A stretch of 64,000 bases of DNA from DASYQD01 sp963837455. Its GTDB lineage: Bacteria > Acidobacteriota > Thermoanaerobaculia > Multivoradales > JAIOJS01. The stretch lies in NCBI GenBank assembly GCA_963837455.1, contig CAWINM010000006.1, positions 372,001 to 436,000 on the forward strand, written 5' to 3'. Position 1 is the stretch's first letter. Every line of letters starts with the position of its first letter. Shown in pieces: positions 10,645 through 19,126 of the stretch. The notes under the pieces were generated by a model. The model did not search any database and was not told the origin of the DNA. It was given only the letters and a program-made list of their open reading frames with translations. Made by a program: the position numbers and the translations under genes.

Positions 10645-11562
10645 ATGCCGGCGAGCGAGTGGCTGCTGCTCATCCATCAGCTCCCTGCCGATCCAGCCTA
10701 CCTGCGCGTGAAGCTGGCGCGCCGCCTGCGACGCCTGGGCGCGGTAGCGCTCAAGAGCTCGGTCTACCTGCTCCCCGCCAACGACGAGGCCAGCGAGGAC
10801 TTCCGCTGGCTGCTGCGCGAGATCGTCGCCGGCGGCGGCGAGGCGACCCTGTCGCGGGCGACCTTCCTGGACGGCATCGATGACGAGGAGATCGAGGCGA
10901 TGTTCCAGCGCGAGCGCGACGCGGAGTACGACGAGGTTCTTGCCGGCGCCCGCGCGCTCACCGACGCGGCGCGCGGCGAGGAGGTGCAGCGACTGCGCCG
11001 GCGGCTGGACGAGGCCATCGGCCGCGACTTCTTCGACGCCCCCGGCCGCGCCGCCGCCGAGCATGCCCTGGCCGCCGCCGAGCAGCGCCTGCGCTCGCCT
11101 GGCGAAGCCCTTCCGGCGGCGACGGCGCCGAAGGACCGTCCCCGGGGCGCCACCTGGGTGACCCGCCGCGGGGTCAAGGTCGATCGCCTGGCGAGCGCCT
11201 GGTTGATCCGCCGCCTCATCGACCCGCAGGCCCGCTTCGCCTTCGTCGATCCGGCGCGGCACCGGCACGCCGCCAGCGAGCTGCGCTTCGACATGTACGA
11301 GGGGGAGTATGGGCACGAGGGCGACCGCTGCACGTTCGAGACCCTGCTCGCGCGCTTCGGTCTCGACGAGCCGGCACTCGCTCGGGTGGGCGAGGTGGTC
11401 CACGACCTCGACTGCAAGGAGAGCCGCTTCGGGCACCCCGAGGGCCCCGGCGTCGCCGCCATGGTGCAGGGGATCGCCGCCGCGCACGAGCGCGACGAGG
11501 ATCGGTTGCAGGCGGGGCTGCCGCTCTTCGAGGCGCTCTACCAGAGCTTCCGTCGCGCCTGA
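10645..11562 (+). CDS. chrB: Chromate resistance protein ChrB
   Basis: A 305-residue protein with both ChrB regions: the N-terminal part beginning WLLLIHQLPADPAYLRVKL and LGAVALKSSVYLLP, and the C-terminal part with 'TWVTRRGVKVDRLASAWLIRR' style sequence, 'FDMYEGEYGHEGDRCTFE' and HDLDCKESRFG. ChrB proteins act as chromate-responsive repressors and accessory factors for ChrA. The start was set by alignment to the conserved N-terminus; no strong ribosome site precedes it. The upstream palindrome is a natural candidate for its own operator. Forms an operon with the chromate transporter 47 bases downstream. Confidence 0.88.
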   Translation: MPASEWLLLIHQLPADPAYLRVKLARRLRRLGAVALKSSVYLLPANDEASEDFRWLLREIVAGGGEATLSRATFLDGIDDEEIEAMFQRERDAEYDEVLAGARALTDAARGEEVQRLRRRLDEAIGRDFFDAPGRAAAEHALAAAEQRLRSPGEALPAATAPKDRPRGATWVTRRGVKVDRLASAWLIRRLIDPQARFAFVDPARHRHAASELRFDMYEGEYGHEGDRCTFETLLARFGLDEPALARVGEVVHDLDCKESRFGHPEGPGVAAMVQGIAAAHERDEDRLQAGLPLFEALYQSFRRA

Positions 11563-11609
11563 GCGGGCAGCGAGCCGATGCTCCCCACCGGCGTGACCGA
11601 GGTGCCGAC

Positions 11610-13001
11610 GTGACCGGGCCGGCGGCCCCCCAGCCCGTCCCTCCTCCCGCGCCAACGGCTGTCGCCATCCCCTTCGCCGCGGCCCTGCGGGTGTGGGTTC
11701 GCGTCGCCGCGCTCTCCTTCGGCGGCCCGGCGGGACAGATCGCGGTCATGCAGCGCATCCTCGTCGAAGAGAAGCGCTGGGTGAGCCAGGAGCGCTTCCT
11801 CCACGCGCTCAACTTCTGCATGCTGCTGCCCGGCCCGGAGGCGCAGCAGCTCGCCATCTACCTCGGCTGGCTGCTCCACGGCACCGCGGCGGGGGTGATC
11901 GCCGGCACCCTCTTCGTCCTCCCCGGCTTGCTCTCCATCCTCGCACTCTCGCTGCTCTACGTCGGCTGGCAGGGAACGGCGCTGGTGACCGCCCTCTTCT
12001 ACGGTCTCAAGCCGGCGGTGCTGGCCGTGGTGCTCGCCGCGCTGGTGCGCATCGGCCGCCGCGCTCTCGACGGCCCCGCCAAACGTGCGCTCGCCCTTTT
12101 CGCGTTCGTTGCCATCTTCTTCCTCGACCTCCCCTACCCGCTGGTGATCGCGCTCGCCGCTGCCGCCGGCTGGTGGCTGGGGCGCGCCGGCCGTGGCGGC
12201 TTCGGGCGCGCCGACGGCGCCGCGGCTGCGGGCGATGCTCTGGCGCCGCCGACCTCGGAGGCCGCCGCGCGCGCGCCGTCCTGGCGCCGCTCCCTTCGCG
12301 TCGTCGCCCTCTGGCTGCCGCTGTGGTGGGCGCCGGTGGCGCTGGCGTGGGCCTGGCTCGGCGCCGGTCACGTACTGGTGCGCGAGGGGACCTTCTTCGG
12401 CCAGACCGCGGTGGTCACTTTCGGCGGCGCCTACGCGGTGCTCGCCTACGTGGCCCAGCGGGCGGTGCAGACCTTCCACTGGCTCACACCGCGCGAGATG
12501 CTCGACGGCCTCGGCCTCGCCGAGACGACGCCGGGGCCGCTCATCCAGGTGGTGCAGTTCGTGGCCTTCGTCGGCGCCTGGCGCCACCCCGGCGGGCTCT
12601 CGCCGCTCACCGCCGCACTCCTCGGCTCGCTGCTCACCGCCTGGGTGACGTTCGCTCCCTGCTACCTCTGGATCTTCCTCGGCGCGCCCTACGTCGAGCG
12701 GCTGCGCGGCCGTCGCGGCCTCAGCGACGCCCTCGCGGCGATCACCGCCGCGGTGGTGGGTGTGATCCTGCAGCTCGCCGTCTGGTTCGCGCTGCACACG
12801 ATGTTTGGCAGCGTGCACGAGCTGCGAGGGACGCTCGGGCGCCTGTGGGTGCCGGACCTCCACACCCTCGACCCTTTCGCTCTCGCCATCGCCGCCGGTG
12901 CCACCTGGCTGCTCTTCCGCACCCGTGCCTCGATGCTGGCCACTCTCGGGGCGGCGGTCGCAGCGGGGGCGCTGGTGCAGGCGTTGCGCTGGTGGTGGTG
13001 A
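11610..13001 (+). CDS. chrA: Chromate transporter ChrA
   Basis: A 463-residue inner-membrane exporter of the CHR superfamily, long two-domain form. Each half carries the signature pattern: 'ALSFGGPAGQIAVMQ' near residue 30 and 'VTFGGAYAVLAYV' near residue 275, with 'LPGPEAQQLAIYLGW' and 'AETTPGPLIQVVQFVAF' as the paired downstream motifs. It would pump chromate out of the cytoplasm. GTG start. The central linker (about 195-230) is Ala/Gly-rich and less conserved. Follows chrB closely and precedes an MFS gene by 31 bases. Confidence 0.92.
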   Translation: MTGPAAPQPVPPPAPTAVAIPFAAALRVWVRVAALSFGGPAGQIAVMQRILVEEKRWVSQERFLHALNFCMLLPGPEAQQLAIYLGWLLHGTAAGVIAGTLFVLPGLLSILALSLLYVGWQGTALVTALFYGLKPAVLAVVLAALVRIGRRALDGPAKRALALFAFVAIFFLDLPYPLVIALAAAAGWWLGRAGRGGFGRADGAAAAGDALAPPTSEAAARAPSWRRSLRVVALWLPLWWAPVALAWAWLGAGHVLVREGTFFGQTAVVTFGGAYAVLAYVAQRAVQTFHWLTPREMLDGLGLAETTPGPLIQVVQFVAFVGAWRHPGGLSPLTAALLGSLLTAWVTFAPCYLWIFLGAPYVERLRGRRGLSDALAAITAAVVGVILQLAVWFALHTMFGSVHELRGTLGRLWVPDLHTLDPFALAIAAGATWLLFRTRASMLATLGAAVAAGALVQALRWWW

Positions 13002-13032
13002 GACCGGCCCAGGCGCGGACCCATCCTCTGGC

Positions 13033-14238
13033 ATGCGGAGCGCTCCCGGCCGAACGACCCCGGTAACGACATCCGCCGACGGGCGGCGCGCGCTGGTTGC
13101 CGCCGGTTTCCTGCGCGCCACCGCGACCTCGCTCGCCGGCGTGCTGCTTGGTCTGTGGCTGGCGGCGCGGCGACTCGCGCCGGGGACCGTGGGCCTGGTG
13201 ATCGCCGCCGGCCTCGCCGGCGGCGCGCTCGGCACGCTGGTGGTGACGCTCGGTGGGGGCCGTCTGCGGCCGCGCGCTGCGCTGCTCGCCTGCGGAGCGG
13301 CGAGCGCCGCGGGCGCCGCGCTGCTGCTGCTGGTCGCGAGCCCGTGGGCGATCGCCGCCGTCGCCTTCCTCGGCATGGTCAACGGCATGGGCCGGGACCG
13401 CGGTCCTGCCTCGGCAGTCGAGCACGCGCTGCTGCCCGCCACGGTGGACGCTGCAGGGCGCACCGACGCCTTCGCCTGGTACACCGCGCTGCAGGATGCG
13501 GGCGGCGCGCTCGGCAGCCTCGGCGCCGCGGCGTTCGCCAACGCCCTGCGCGCCGGGCTCGCCGTCCACGCGCTGCTGCTCGCCGCCGCCGCCACGTTCT
13601 ACCTGCGCCTGCCGCGGACGTTGGGCCCGCCGCCAGCGGCGGCGCTGTCGCCGCCGAGCCGCCGTTTCCTGTTGCGCCTCTGCCTGCTCTTCGGCATCGA
13701 CGGGCTGGGCGGGGGGTTCCTCACCAGCGCCCTGCTCACCTGGTTCTATGCCGAGCGCTTCGGGGTCGGCGCCGCCACCCTCGGGCCGCTGTTCTTCGCC
13801 AGCCGGCTGGCCAACGTGCTATCGCACTTCGGTGCCGCCCGACTCGCCCGGCGCATCGGTCTGGTCAACACGATGGTCTGGACCCACTTGCCGTCGAGCC
13901 TCCTTCTGCCAGCGATCGCCTTCGCCCCCACCTTCGCGCTCGCCGCCGGCTGCCACCTGTTTCGCGAGTGCCTGGTCGAGATGGACGTGCCCACTCGCTC
14001 CTCCTACGCCATGGCCCGGGTGCACCCCGAGGAGCGCACCGCCGTCGCCGGGTGGACCAACCTCACTCGCCTCGCCAGCTGGGCCGTCGGGCCGGCGCTC
14101 GCCGGGGCGCTGATGGGGAGCGTCGCCCTCGCCGCACCGCTGCTGGTGGCAGCGACAGTCAAAGCGAGCTATGACCTCGCCCTGTGGGCGGCCTTCCGGC
14201 GCCTGCCTCCACCGGAGGAGCGAGCGCGGGCCGGCTAG
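13033..14238 (+). CDS. Major facilitator superfamily transporter
   Basis: A 401-residue membrane protein with about 11-12 hydrophobic helices and MFS-like halves. The first half has 'FLRATATSLAGVLLGLWLAARR' and the second 'FFASRLANVLSHFGAARLARRIG' resembling the cytoplasmic loop between helices. The substrate is unknown. ATG 13033 is 31 bases after chrA, so it is likely in the chr operon, possibly exporting a related oxyanion or assisting chromate resistance (inference). No strong Shine-Dalgarno sequence is visible. Confidence 0.75.
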   Translation: MRSAPGRTTPVTTSADGRRALVAAGFLRATATSLAGVLLGLWLAARRLAPGTVGLVIAAGLAGGALGTLVVTLGGGRLRPRAALLACGAASAAGAALLLLVASPWAIAAVAFLGMVNGMGRDRGPASAVEHALLPATVDAAGRTDAFAWYTALQDAGGALGSLGAAAFANALRAGLAVHALLLAAAATFYLRLPRTLGPPPAAALSPPSRRFLLRLCLLFGIDGLGGGFLTSALLTWFYAERFGVGAATLGPLFFASRLANVLSHFGAARLARRIGLVNTMVWTHLPSSLLLPAIAFAPTFALAAGCHLFRECLVEMDVPTRSSYAMARVHPEERTAVAGWTNLTRLASWAVGPALAGALMGSVALAAPLLVAATVKASYDLALWAAFRRLPPPEERARAG

Positions 14239-14770
14239 CGTCTCGCCTGCGGGGCCCGAGCGCGCCAACGTCCCTGCGCGCGTTTGGCGGTGCGCGTGCC
14301 GAGCCTCGGTCGAGCCCGGCCTCTCACGAGCCGTCGCGCGGGCGACGAGCGAGCCGCGGACACACCGGCAACGGCGATCGGGAGAAGGGAGCGATGTCTC
14401 CCTGGAGGCGACGCGGGAGTGGAATCCTCCGGACAGCGGGACCCTGCGTCAGGATGGCGCGGTCCAGCCGTCCTGGCCGTACCCCCCGAGCGGGTCCCAG
14501 GCCCTTCCGCGGTTCCATGACGACCGGTGGCCCCGAACAGCCCCGCTGCTGCCGAACCGACAGGGCCCGGCGGCTGGGCCGGCGCTATTGGCCGTCCCGG
14601 ATGGGCACGCCCCGAGCCAACACAGCGGCTCACGGGTGCGGCAGCTCTGCGAGGCAGGTACGGCGAGCCGCCTCGGCGCGGTGGCACGGAAGCCGCAGTG
14701 CTCCCACCGGCCGCGAGCGCCGCCAGCCCGGCGACCCAGCCCACGGCCGCGAGCGACACCCCCCACGGCG
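14239..14770 (+). other. 530-bp gap upstream of mprF containing potential paired RNA segments
   Basis: No gene is convincing here; open frames in this stretch are Arg/Pro/Ala-rich and have no recognisable domain. Between 14380 and 14500 there are nested complementary segments: CAGGATGGC (14450-14458) pairs with GCCGTCCTG (14467-14475) over an 8-base loop, and is enclosed by GGGACC (14438-14443) pairing with GGTCCC (14493-14498). A smaller hairpin GGAG/CTCC sits at 14416-14430. There is no T-run, so it is not a standard terminator. It could be a cis-acting leader for mprF or simply GC-rich chance pairing. I do not recognise a known riboswitch. Confidence 0.35.
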
Positions 14771-17389
14771 ATGGCAACCACCCTGGGGCCGGCCACGATT
14801 CCCTCGCCGGCGATGCTGCCGCTGCCGTCGGGTGGCCGCCGGCGGCTGCTGGGGATCCTGGCCTCCCTCGTCGGCGTCGCCTGCTTCCTCGGCGCGCTGT
14901 GGCTGCTCCGTCGGGAGCTCGCGGCCTACCGCTACCGCGACGTCGCCACCGCGCTGGCTGCCCTGCCAGCCTGGCGGCCGGCGGCGGCGATCCTCGCCAC
15001 CCTGACGAGCTACCTGCTGCTCACCGTTCACGACAGCCTCGCGCTACGCTACCTCGGCAAGCCGCTGGCCTACCGTCGCACCGCCTTCGCCTCGTTCATC
15101 GGCCAGGCGGTGAGCCACACCGCCGGGCACTCGCTGCTCTCCGGTGGCTCGCTGCGCTACCGCCTCTACTCCGGCTGGGGGCTGTCGGCGATCGAGGTCG
15201 CGGCGGTGGCGGGTTTCTGCGACCTCGCCCTGTGGTCGGGGTACGCCACCCTCACCGGCCTCGCCTTCCTGCTCGCGCCACCCCGCCTGCCGGCGGCGCT
15301 GCACCTGCCGCTGGCCTCGCCGCGAGCCTTGGGGACGCTGCTGCTGCTCGCCGTCGCCGCCTTCCTCGCCTGGTGTGCGCGACGGCGCCGGCCGCTCGCC
15401 GTGCGCGGCTGGGAGGTGCGGTTGCCGCCACTGCCGCTCGCCGGCATCGCGACCGCCGTCTCCGCCGTCGACTGGGCGCTCGCCGGCACCGCCCTCTACG
15501 TGCTGCTGCCGCGCGCCGCCGGTCCCGGCCTGGCGGGCTTCCTCGCCGTCTTCCTGCTCGCACAGACCGCCGGGCTGCTGAGCCAGGTGCCGGCGGGGCT
15601 CGGGGTGTTCGAGACGGTGATGGTGCTGCTGCTGGCGCCGACCGGCATGCCGCGCAGCGCGCTGCTCGGTGCGCTGTTGCTCTACCGCGTCGTCTACTAC
15701 CTGCTGCCGCTCTGCCTCGCCGCGGTCATGCTCGGCGCGCACGAGCTGCTGCGCCACCGGCGCGGCGTGCAGCGCGCCGCCAGCCGCTTCACCTCTTGGG
15801 TGCCACCACTGGTGCCCAACCTGTTCGCCTTCACCACCTTCGTCGCCGGCGCCGTGCTGCTCTTCTCGGGCGCCACCCCGGCCGAGCTGCAGCGCCTGCG
15901 CCTGCTGCGCGACGTGCTGCCGCTGCCGGTGATCGAGTTCTCCCACTTCCTCGGCAGCCTGGTGGGGGTCACTCTGCTGCTGCTCGCGCGCGGGCTGCAG
16001 CGGCGCCTCGATGCCGCCTACCTGCTCACCTGCGTGCTGCTCGCCGCCGGCATCGTCTTCTCGCTGGCCAAGGGTGTCGACTTCGAGGAGGCACTGCTGC
16101 TCGCCGTCATGCTGGCGGCGCTCATCCCTTGCCGGCGCTACTTCTATCGCAAGGCCGCCCTGGTGGTGCCGCGGCTCTCCGCCGGCTGGGTGATCGCCAT
16201 CGCCCTGGTGCTGGTGTGCGCCGGCTGGCTGGGCATCTTCTCCTTCAAGCACGTCGAGTACTCCGGCGACCTCTGGTGGCAGTTCGCCCTCCGCGCCGAC
16301 GCCCCGCGCTCGCTGCGCGCCACCGTCGGCGCCTTGATCGCTGCCCTCGCCTTTGCCCTGGCGCGCCTGCTGCGGCCGGCACGGCCCCTGCGCACCGCCG
16401 CCCCCGGCGATCCGGCGCAGGTGGAGGGGATCGTCGCGCGGTCACCCTCCACGATGGCGAACCTGGCCCTGCTCGGCGACAAGGAGCTGCTGCTCAGCGA
16501 GCGCGGCACCGCCTTCCTGATGTACGGCGTCGCCGGCCGCAGCTGGATCGCCCTCGGCGATCCCGTCGGCCCCGCCGAGGAGCAACCCGAGCTGGTGTGG
16601 CGCTTCCGCGAGCTGGTCGACCGTCACGGCGGCTGGACGGTGTTCTACCAGGTGTCGCAGCGCTCGCTGCCGCTCTACCTCGACCTCGGCCTGACGCTGC
16701 AGAAGATCGGCGAGGAGGCGCGGGTGCGTCTCGCCGACTTCCACCTCGACGGGCAGGAGCGCAAGAAGCTGCGCAACGCCATGCACCGCCTCGAGCGCGA
16801 GGGGTGTTGTTTCGAGGTGGTAGCGGCGGCGGCGGTGCCCGCCCTGCTGCCGGAGCTGGCCGAGGTCTCCTCGGCCTGGCTGCGCCTGCGCCGCACCCGC
16901 GAGAAGGGGTTCTCGCTCGGCTGGTTCGACGAGACGTACCTGGCGCGCTATCCGGCGGCGCTCGTGCGCCGCGGCGAGCAGGTGCTCGCTTTCGCCAACC
17001 TCTGGCTCGGGGGCGACGGCGAGGAGCTCTCCTTCGACCTCATGCGCCACCGGCCGGAGGCGCCCGCGGGCATCATGGAGTCGCTCATCGCCCACCTCAT
17101 GCTGTGGGGGCGCACGCAGGGCTACCGCTCGTGCAACCTCGGCATGGCGCCGCTGTCGGGGCTCGAGAGTCGGGCGCTGGCGCCGCTGTGGACCCGGCTC
17201 GGCGCACTGCTGTTCCGCCACGGCGAGGGCCTCTACAACTTCCAGGGCGTACGCCTGTTCAAGGACAAGTTCGACCCCACCTGGGAGCCACGCTACCTCG
17301 CCTCGCCAGGCGGCGTGGCGCTGCCCCGCATCCTCACCCACCTCTCCTCGCTGATCGCCGGGGGACTGAAGGGAGTCGTCGCCAGATGA
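14771..17389 (+). CDS. mprF: Bifunctional lysylphosphatidylglycerol synthetase/flippase MprF
   Basis: An 872-residue membrane enzyme of normal MprF length. The N-terminal two thirds contain about 14 hydrophobic helices forming the flippase (for example 'SFIGQAVSHTAGHSLLSGGS' and 'SQVPAGLGVFETVMVLLL'). The cytoplasmic C-terminal third (about 560-860) is the aminoacyl transferase domain with 'GDPVGP', 'RKKLRNAMHRLEREG', 'EKGFSLGWFDETYL' and the closing 'FKDKFDPTWEPRYL', all diagnostic. It transfers an amino acid, usually lysine, from tRNA to phosphatidylglycerol and flips the product, lowering surface charge against cationic peptides. ATG 14771 or ATG 14813 could be the start. The next gene overlaps by 4 bases. 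Confidence 0.93.
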   Translation: MATTLGPATIPSPAMLPLPSGGRRRLLGILASLVGVACFLGALWLLRRELAAYRYRDVATALAALPAWRPAAAILATLTSYLLLTVHDSLALRYLGKPLAYRRTAFASFIGQAVSHTAGHSLLSGGSLRYRLYSGWGLSAIEVAAVAGFCDLALWSGYATLTGLAFLLAPPRLPAALHLPLASPRALGTLLLLAVAAFLAWCARRRRPLAVRGWEVRLPPLPLAGIATAVSAVDWALAGTALYVLLPRAAGPGLAGFLAVFLLAQTAGLLSQVPAGLGVFETVMVLLLAPTGMPRSALLGALLLYRVVYYLLPLCLAAVMLGAHELLRHRRGVQRAASRFTSWVPPLVPNLFAFTTFVAGAVLLFSGATPAELQRLRLLRDVLPLPVIEFSHFLGSLVGVTLLLLARGLQRRLDAAYLLTCVLLAAGIVFSLAKGVDFEEALLLAVMLAALIPCRRYFYRKAALVVPRLSAGWVIAIALVLVCAGWLGIFSFKHVEYSGDLWWQFALRADAPRSLRATVGALIAALAFALARLLRPARPLRTAAPGDPAQVEGIVARSPSTMANLALLGDKELLLSERGTAFLMYGVAGRSWIALGDPVGPAEEQPELVWRFRELVDRHGGWTVFYQVSQRSLPLYLDLGLTLQKIGEEARVRLADFHLDGQERKKLRNAMHRLEREGCCFEVVAAAAVPALLPELAEVSSAWLRLRRTREKGFSLGWFDETYLARYPAALVRRGEQVLAFANLWLGGDGEELSFDLMRHRPEAPAGIMESLIAHLMLWGRTQGYRSCNLGMAPLSGLESRALAPLWTRLGALLFRHGEGLYNFQGVRLFKDKFDPTWEPRYLASPGGVALPRILTHLSSLIAGGLKGVVAR

Positions 17390-19035
17390 GCCGCCAGATT
17401 CAACGTCTGCTTCGCATCGTTCCCCTCCTCGTCGTGCTGGCGCCGGCGGCACCGCGGGTCGCCCAGGCGTTGGCGCCGGCAGCGTCACCGGTCGCCCACC
17501 CGCCGACGCCGGCGGCGCTACCGGCCGATCCCTCCCGCGAGTGGACGATGGGCGGCCGGCGCTTCGGCACCCTGCACGTCTACCAGCCCTCGGCGCACCC
17601 GCAGCGCGTCGTGCTGTTCGTCTCCGGCGACGGCGGCTGGAACCTCGGCGTCGTCGACATGGCGCGCATGCTCGAACGTCGCGACACCCTGGTGGTGGGG
17701 ATCAACATCCGCCAGTACCTGCGCGGCCTCGGCGCGGAGGCGGGCTCCTGCGCCTACCCCGCCGCCGACTTCGAGTCGCTGTCCCAGGCAGTGCAGCAGA
17801 AGGTGGGCATGCCCAACTACGAGCCGCCCGTGCTGGTCGGCTACTCGTCGGGCGCCACCCTCGTCTACGCGGTGCTCGCCGAGGCGCCGGCGAACACCTT
17901 CCGCGGCGCCGTCGGTCTCGGCTTCTGCCCCGACCTCGACCTGCCCAAGGAGCTGTGCAAGGGCAACGGCCTGGAGTTCGACGTCAAGGAGCGGCCGCGC
18001 CGGCATCCCCTGCACGGGCACCGTGCGGCCGGCGAGGCGACCCCCGCTCACGCCGCCGCCCCACCGGCAGCGACGCCGGCACCGGCAGCCAAGGCGACCC
18101 CGGCCGCGACGCCGGTCCCCGACCTGCGGCTCACCTACATCTTCCGCCCGGCGCAGCACCTCGAGGGGAAGTTCGTCGTCCTCCAGGGGACCATCGACAA
18201 GGTCTGCGACCCGCCGAGCACGGAGCGCTACGTCCACCAGGTCCCCGGTGGCGAGGTGGTGATGCTGGACAAGGTCGGCCACGGCTTCGCGGTGCCGTCG
18301 CGATGGCAGGCGGCCTTCGAGCACGCGGTCTCCTCGATGTACGGCGGCCGCCCCGTCGCCACCGCCACCGCCGCCACGCCCTCGGGCCCGGAGGGTGTCG
18401 AGGACCTGCCACTCGTCGAGGTCCCCGTCAAGAGGAAGGTCGGCACTGCCGAGCTCGCGGTGCTGCTCTCTGGCGACGGTGGCTGGGCGGGGATCGACCG
18501 CGACGTGGCGGGCGCGCTCGCCGCCGCCGGCATGCCGGTGGTGGGCTGGAACTCCCTGCAGTACTACTGGCATCCCCGCACCCCCGACCAGGCGGCCGCC
18601 GACCTCGCGCGCATCCTGCGTCGCTACCTGGCGCGCTGGCATGCCGAGCACGCGGTGCTGGTGGGCTACTCGTTCGGCGCCGACGTGCTGCCGTTCCTGG
18701 TGATGCGGCTCCCCGAGGAGCTGCGCTCACGGGTCTCGCTCGTCACCCTGCTCGGCCCCTCGCACGAGGCGACGTTCGAGTTCCATGTCAGCGAGTGGCT
18801 CCACCAGGACCCCAAGGGGGAGCCGACGCTGCCGGAAGTCGAGAAGCTGCAGGGCATGCCGATCCTCTGCGTCTATGGCGAGAAGGAGGCCGAGTCGTTG
18901 TGCCCCGACCTGCCGGCCGGCCTCGCCCAGCTCTTGCCCACCAGCGGCGCACACCACTTCGGCGGCGACTACAAGAAGCTCGCCGGGGCCGTGCTGGCTG
19001 CCGCCCGGACGCCGCCGGCGGGCAGCTCCGGTTAG
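17386..19035 (+). CDS. acvB: AcvB/VirJ-family periplasmic serine lipase (lysyl-phosphatidylglycerol hydrolase candidate)
   Basis: A 549-residue exported alpha/beta-hydrolase with an N-terminal signal-like helix (about 7-28). It contains two VirJ-type domains in tandem, each with the opening 'LFVSGDGGWNLG' or 'LLSGDGGWAGID' and a nucleophile elbow, GYSSGA in the first and GYSFGA in the second. A Pro/Ala/Thr-rich stretch interrupts the first domain and another links the two. In Agrobacterium and Rhizobium, acvB sits in an operon with the mprF homologue lpiA, and AcvB hydrolyses lysyl-phosphatidylglycerol. The ATGA overlap with mprF here strongly suggests the same job. Both elbows keep Ser, so both domains may be active. 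Confidence 0.85.
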   Translation: MSRQIQRLLRIVPLLVVLAPAAPRVAQALAPAASPVAHPPTPAALPADPSREWTMGGRRFGTLHVYQPSAHPQRVVLFVSGDGGWNLGVVDMARMLERRDTLVVGINIRQYLRGLGAEAGSCAYPAADFESLSQAVQQKVGMPNYEPPVLVGYSSGATLVYAVLAEAPANTFRGAVGLGFCPDLDLPKELCKGNGLEFDVKERPRRHPLHGHRAAGEATPAHAAAPPAATPAPAAKATPAATPVPDLRLTYIFRPAQHLEGKFVVLQGTIDKVCDPPSTERYVHQVPGGEVVMLDKVGHGFAVPSRWQAAFEHAVSSMYGGRPVATATAATPSGPEGVEDLPLVEVPVKRKVGTAELAVLLSGDGGWAGIDRDVAGALAAAGMPVVGWNSLQYYWHPRTPDQAAADLARILRRYLARWHAEHAVLVGYSFGADVLPFLVMRLPEELRSRVSLVTLLGPSHEATFEFHVSEWLHQDPKGEPTLPEVEKLQGMPILCVYGEKEAESLCPDLPAGLAQLLPTSGAHHFGGDYKKLAGAVLAAARTPPAGSSG

Positions 19036-19126
19036 AAGCGGCCTCCGCGCGCCCTCCCCCCCGGCGTGACTTGGGCCCCGCGATTGCTTACGCTGGCGCC
19101 AGCGCCTGGGAGGGAGGGCCCAAACG

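Noticed and set aside
14450..14475. Hairpin before mprF as an intrinsic terminator of the chr operon
   Set aside because: It lies 210 bases past the last stop codon and is not followed by a T-run.
14527..17385. Open frame extending upstream of the acvB-like gene, opposite in phase to mprF
   Set aside because: The sequence before 17386 is an out-of-frame reading of mprF with no family similarity; the signal peptide begins at ATG 17386.
19091..19104. Palindrome CGCTGGCGCCAGCG, with a related GCTGGCGCCAGC at 53761-53772
   Set aside because: Two copies in unrelated settings in very GC-rich DNA are within what chance could give; no supporting context.
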